From Elusimicrobiales bacterium (GTDB lineage Bacteria; Elusimicrobiota; Elusimicrobia; Elusimicrobiales; Elusimicrobiaceae), in contig JAUNWB010000048.1 in NCBI GenBank assembly GCA_030540535.1, positions 1 through 8,285 on the forward strand: a stretch of DNA of 8,285 nt, written 5' to 3'. Below the pieces are notes generated by a model that was not told the DNA's origin, did no database searches, and saw only the letters and a program-made list of their open reading frames with translations. Every line of letters begins with the position of its first letter. The first letter of the stretch is position 1. Below, one piece after another: positions 6,408 through 8,285 of this stretch. The translations under genes were made by a program, and so were the position numbers.

Positions 6408-7523
6408 ATGAAGAAGGTCTTGAGTTTGACTGCTGCCGTTATGCTGGCGGGGGCTGTATTCTCGTTCGCGCAAACATGTAATTGTCCCTGCTGCCAAGCT
6501 GGAAAATGCACTTGTCCGGCGGAAGGGGCGGATAATACTGCCTCTGTCAAAAAAGTACCCGCTTATCTGCGGTTGTATGCAAAAGACGGTGGTGTTGTTA
6601 CGGAAAAAAAGAAACAACCTAAAGTAAAAAAGGTGCGTACTTCCGAGAAAGGGACCAAGATAAAACGGCATAATTCCGGCTCTGATGCTCTTTCGGGTGT
6701 CGTTTCCGCCGCTGTCAATACTGAAAAGGAAAAGCAAGAAACGCAAAACAGCAAAAGAAAACAGAAACGGATTGATGAAATAGCCAAAGCTATTGAAGAA
6801 GATCGTTTTGTTTCCGTGCAGAATTTGCTGGATAAAGTTTCTCCGTTAGACAAAGCTACCGGAAAAGGCGCTTCTTTATTTGAATTGGCCGTTTCTTACG
6901 AACGATTCTATTTTGTTCGGTATTGGCTGAAAGATTCCCGTGTTTCCGTGCTGCTGAAGAACGAACAAAACGGTTTAGTATGTCCTCTGGTTGAAAGATA
7001 TGATACGCCGTCGGATATGAAGAAAAGAAATTTGGTGGAAGCAAACCGTAACGCTGTACTTAAATTGGTGTTGGAGGGCGGTGCGAATCCCAATGTTTTG
7101 TGCCATTCTCCGCAAGATTCCGAGAAAGCGCCGGCTATGTTCGTAGCGGCTGGATATTGGGGCAATTTGCCTGCGGTGCGGCTGTTGGCAAATTATGGCG
7201 CAAAAGCGGATTTCCGCATCCTGGATATTGCCGCCTATTGGCACCGCGCCGGTATTGTAGAGTTTCTGTTGCAAAAATATCCGAATATCGACAAACATCA
7301 ATTAAACAGATGTGGTGAAAATTTGGTATTTGAAGCCGTGAAATCTCCTCTTACAAAGCAGGATGTGGATATCGCTTTGACGGTAGACGTCTTGCTGAAA
7401 GCGGGAGTAAGTAAAGATGTAGTAGCGACGGGCGGTCGTTTCTGTACGGATGAAGGCTTGACTCCTTTGCAGGTTGCCCAGCGTGAAAAACTGCCTTTAA
7501 CAGCCGAGATTTTATCTCGCTAA
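6408..7523 (+). CDS. Exported ankyrin-repeat protein with N-terminal six-cysteine cluster, 371 aa
   Basis: A signal peptide spans residues 1-21 (cleavage after SFA). The mature protein opens with a dense cysteine cluster, Cys24, 26, 28, 29, 34 and 36 (CNCPCCQAGKCTC), which could bind metal or be disulfide-crosslinked. No lipobox precedes it. Residues 65-120 form a very basic linker. From about 122 on come degenerate ankyrin repeats. The clearest are NAVLKLVLEGGANPN (215-229), AAGYWGNLPAVRLLANYGAKAD (247-268), DIAAYWHRAGIVEFLLQKYP (273-292) and the C-terminal EGLTPLQVAQREKLP (349-363). Ankyrin repeats mediate protein binding, so no enzyme activity is predicted. The partner is unknown. The gene is more AT-rich than the pilus cluster, has its own strong ribosome binding site and leader, and ends at a strong terminator, so it is probably an independent unit. 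Confidence 0.85.
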   Translation: MKKVLSLTAAVMLAGAVFSFAQTCNCPCCQAGKCTCPAEGADNTASVKKVPAYLRLYAKDGGVVTEKKKQPKVKKVRTSEKGTKIKRHNSGSDALSGVVSAAVNTEKEKQETQNSKRKQKRIDEIAKAIEEDRFVSVQNLLDKVSPLDKATGKGASLFELAVSYERFYFVRYWLKDSRVSVLLKNEQNGLVCPLVERYDTPSDMKKRNLVEANRNAVLKLVLEGGANPNVLCHSPQDSEKAPAMFVAAGYWGNLPAVRLLANYGAKADFRILDIAAYWHRAGIVEFLLQKYPNIDKHQLNRCGENLVFEAVKSPLTKQDVDIALTVDVLLKAGVSKDVVATGGRFCTDEGLTPLQVAQREKLPLTAEILSR

Positions 7524-7547
7524 ACCGTAACGGTTCTTTGTAGTATC

Positions 7548-7583
7548 AACTCCCCGCGCTTTATAATAAGCGCGGGGAGTTTT
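7548..7583 (+). terminator. Strong intrinsic terminator after the ankyrin gene
   Basis: A perfect 14-bp GC-rich stem (7548-7561 pairing with 7568-7581) has a six-base loop (TATAAT, 7562-7567). The run of T at 7580-7583 overlaps the foot of the stem. It lies 24 bases after the ankyrin stop and terminates rightward transcription. A small odd palindrome, AACCGT-A-ACGGTT, sits just upstream at 7523-7535. The T run is short, but the stem is strong. Confidence 0.88.
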
Positions 7584-7655
7584 GCATATTGAAAACGTCT
7601 GCGTGCGCGCCAATAAACCGGGCTTTCCTGTTTGTTACCCTGCGGGCCACCCCCC

Positions 7656-7685
7656 GCGCGCCGCCCAACGCCTGCCCCCGGCAAG
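7656..7685 (+). repeat. Perfect 30-bp GC-rich direct repeat, copy 1
   Basis: Identical over 30 bases to 8143-8172, 487 bp downstream. It starts GCGCGCCGCCCAACGCC and ends CCCCCGGCAAG. The sequences diverge immediately after it: here ACCTTCC follows, whereas the second copy continues into the flank of a subtype b unit. Confidence 0.8.
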
Positions 7686-7767
7686 ACCTTCCAGGCCACC
7701 CCCTGCGGGCCGCCTCCTACAGGCTGCCACGTGCAGGCCGTCGTTGGGGCTTGTCTGTTCATAGTTG

Positions 7768-7840
7768 GCGACATATCTTAAATAGGGTGCCTAAACCAGT
7801 CTAATGTGCGGGACAAGATAACCGTGGTCTGGAAGGCCCC
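7768..7840 (+). repeat. Repeat copy 1 (subtype a) of the GCGACAT unit
   Basis: Begins GCGACATATCTTAAATAGGG, continues with a CTAAACCAGTCTAATG segment and ends in GATAACCGTGGTCTGGAAGG plus CCCC. It aligns with copy 2 along its whole length at an offset of exactly 96 bp. Its left flank (CTTGTCTGTTCATAGTTG) resembles the left flank of copy 3, which defines subtype a. Confidence 0.7.
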
Positions 7841-7863
7841 GGCAAGTGTTGTTGCGTGGCTAA

Positions 7864-7936
7864 GCGACATCTCCGAAACAGTGCGGCTTAAATCAGTCTG
7901 ATGGGGGGACACGATAACCGCGGCCTGGAAGGCCCC
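7864..7936 (+). repeat. Repeat copy 2 (subtype b) of the GCGACAT unit
   Basis: Begins GCGACATCTCCGAAACAGTG, continues with CGGCTTAAATCAGTCTGATG and ends in GATAACCGCGGCCTGGAAGG plus CCCC. Its left flank, 7841-7863, matches that of copy 4 nearly perfectly: 7841-7870 and 8167-8196 differ at one base of 30. This defines subtype b. Confidence 0.7.
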
Positions 7937-7974
7937 GTGCGGGCGGCGGATTTGCCTTTCTTGTTCGTAACTTT

Positions 7975-8080
7975 GCGACATATCTAAAACAGTGTAGCCT
8001 AAACTAGTCTAATGAGCGCGGGTCCTCGCCGGACGGGCGACTGGGGAGCCCAGCCTCTGGGTCAGACAGGCAGATACCCC
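7975..8080 (+). repeat. Repeat copy 3 (subtype a) joined to hairpin module copy 1
   Basis: Begins GCGACATATCTAAAACAGTG, followed by TAGCCTAAACTAGTCTAATG. Instead of the GATAACCG tail of copies 1 and 2 it runs into a hairpin module at 8043-8080, with CTGGG-GAG-CCCAG at 8041-8053 and the end GACAGGCAGATACCCC. The same fusion of unit and module is seen in copy 4. Confidence 0.68.
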
Positions 8081-8142
8081 CTTGGGTTGTTCCCTTCTAA
8101 TAGGTAAGCACCGGCTATTGCTTAACCCTGGTCAAGGACGCT

Positions 8143-8172
8143 GCGCGCCGCCCAACGCCTGCCCCCGGCAAG
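8143..8172 (+). repeat. Perfect 30-bp GC-rich direct repeat, copy 2
   Basis: Second copy of the 7656-7685 repeat. Its last bases (GGCAAG) merge into the left flank of repeat copy 4. The same GGCAAGTGTTGTT junction occurs at 7841-7853 after a different module. This shows that modules are shuffled, not simply tandem. Confidence 0.8.
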
Positions 8173-8189
8173 TGTTGTTACGTGGCTAA

Positions 8190-8285
8190 GCGACATGTCC
8201 TAAACAGTGTGGCTTAAACTAATCAGAAGGGCGCGGACAAGAGGGGAGCCCAGGCTCTGGGGTCTTGCAGACAGGCAGATACCCC
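8190..8285 (+). repeat. Repeat copy 4 (subtype b) joined to hairpin module copy 2, reaching the window edge
   Basis: Begins GCGACATGTCCTAAACAGTG, followed by TGGCTTAAACTAATCAGAAG and the hairpin module at 8243-8285. Compared with copy 1 of the module it has a net five-base insertion, includes GAGCC-CA-GGCTC and GTCT-TGC-AGAC mini-hairpins and ends with the same GACAGGCAGATACCCC. The window stops exactly there, so the array may continue. Confidence 0.68.

Larger units (their letters stand above)
7584..8285. repeat. Gene-free, GC-rich mosaic repeat region of unknown nature
   Basis: About 700 bp with no supported coding region. The only open frames are short, Pro/Arg/Gly-rich, lack ribosome binding sites and resemble no family. 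The stretch is assembled from repeated modules. CCCTGCGGGCC occurs twice (7638-7648 and 7701-7711). A perfect 30-bp repeat lies at 7656-7685 and 8143-8172. A unit beginning GCGACAT occurs four times in two subtypes (7768, 7864, 7975, 8190). A hairpin-forming module occurs twice (8043-8080 and 8243-8285). CCTTCCAGGCC at 7687-7697 is the inverted complement of GGCCTGGAAGG at 7922-7932. The single-copy part is 8081-8142, with a TAAGCA / TGCTTA hairpin at 8105-8124. It could be a degenerate transposable-element end, a structured RNA or a chromosomal repeat family. I do not recognise it. Confidence 0.7.

Noticed and set aside
7582..7981. Short open frames in the repeat region (60-84 codons, both strands)
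   Set aside because: Low-complexity Pro/Arg/Gly-rich products in several overlapping frames, crossing repeat modules and without start signals.
8043..8128. 16S rRNA-like words (GGGGAGC, ACAGG, AGATACCC, AAGCACCGGCTA)
   Set aside because: Each matches a conserved 16S word as I remember it, but their order differs from 16S, the intervening sequence does not match and the longest shared word is about 12 bases. Chance is sufficient.
7768..8285. CRISPR array
   Set aside because: Repeats are imperfect and long, spacing is irregular (96, 111 and 215 bp), and the sequence between them is itself repeated. No cas gene is present.
1..8285. tRNA or rRNA genes
   Set aside because: No cloverleaf-like arrangement or extended rRNA sequence was seen on either strand by eye.

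Overview
The window suggests a Gram-negative, diderm bacterium with a type IV pilus / type II secretion (T4P/T2SS) assembly system. The pseudopilin leaders, the Cys-rich pseudopilin C-termini and the adjoining gluzincin protease remind me most of gut-type Elusimicrobiota. That placement is an inference from resemblance (about even odds); no marker gene here settles it.

Positions 1-6185 are one tightly packed, co-directional block. It opens with the nearly complete inner-membrane platform protein GspF/PilC, cut only at its extreme N-terminus by the window edge. Six small proteins follow, each with a type III (prepilin peptidase) signal. The first three resemble GspG/GspH-type pseudopilins, then come a GspI/PilV-like, a GspJ/PilW-like and a GspK/PilX-like protein. 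The block ends with a secreted zinc metalloprotease of the gluzincin / peptidase-MA type (HELTH plus a downstream WLDEG). Genes are separated by 2-17 nt or overlap by 4 nt. The exception is a 63-nt gap after the first pseudopilin, which holds a good sigma70-type promoter (TTGACA, 17 nt, AATACT). The likely picture is that GspF/PilC anchors assembly, the pseudopilins build a short pilus or its tip, and the protease is a partner or exported substrate. The last link rests on gene order alone.

Positions 6186-6407 are an AT-rich leader with two related inverted repeats about 31 bp apart. It precedes a separately transcribed gene (6408-7523) for an exported protein with a signal peptide, a six-cysteine cluster, a basic linker and degenerate ankyrin repeats. 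A strong intrinsic terminator (7548-7583) closes that unit.

Positions 7584-8285 contain no gene I can support. They hold a GC-rich, repeat-dense region: four diverged copies of a roughly 40-75 bp unit of two alternating subtypes, a perfect 30-bp repeat 487 bp apart, and a duplicated hairpin-forming module cut by the right edge. I do not recognise this element. It is the least explained part of the window.
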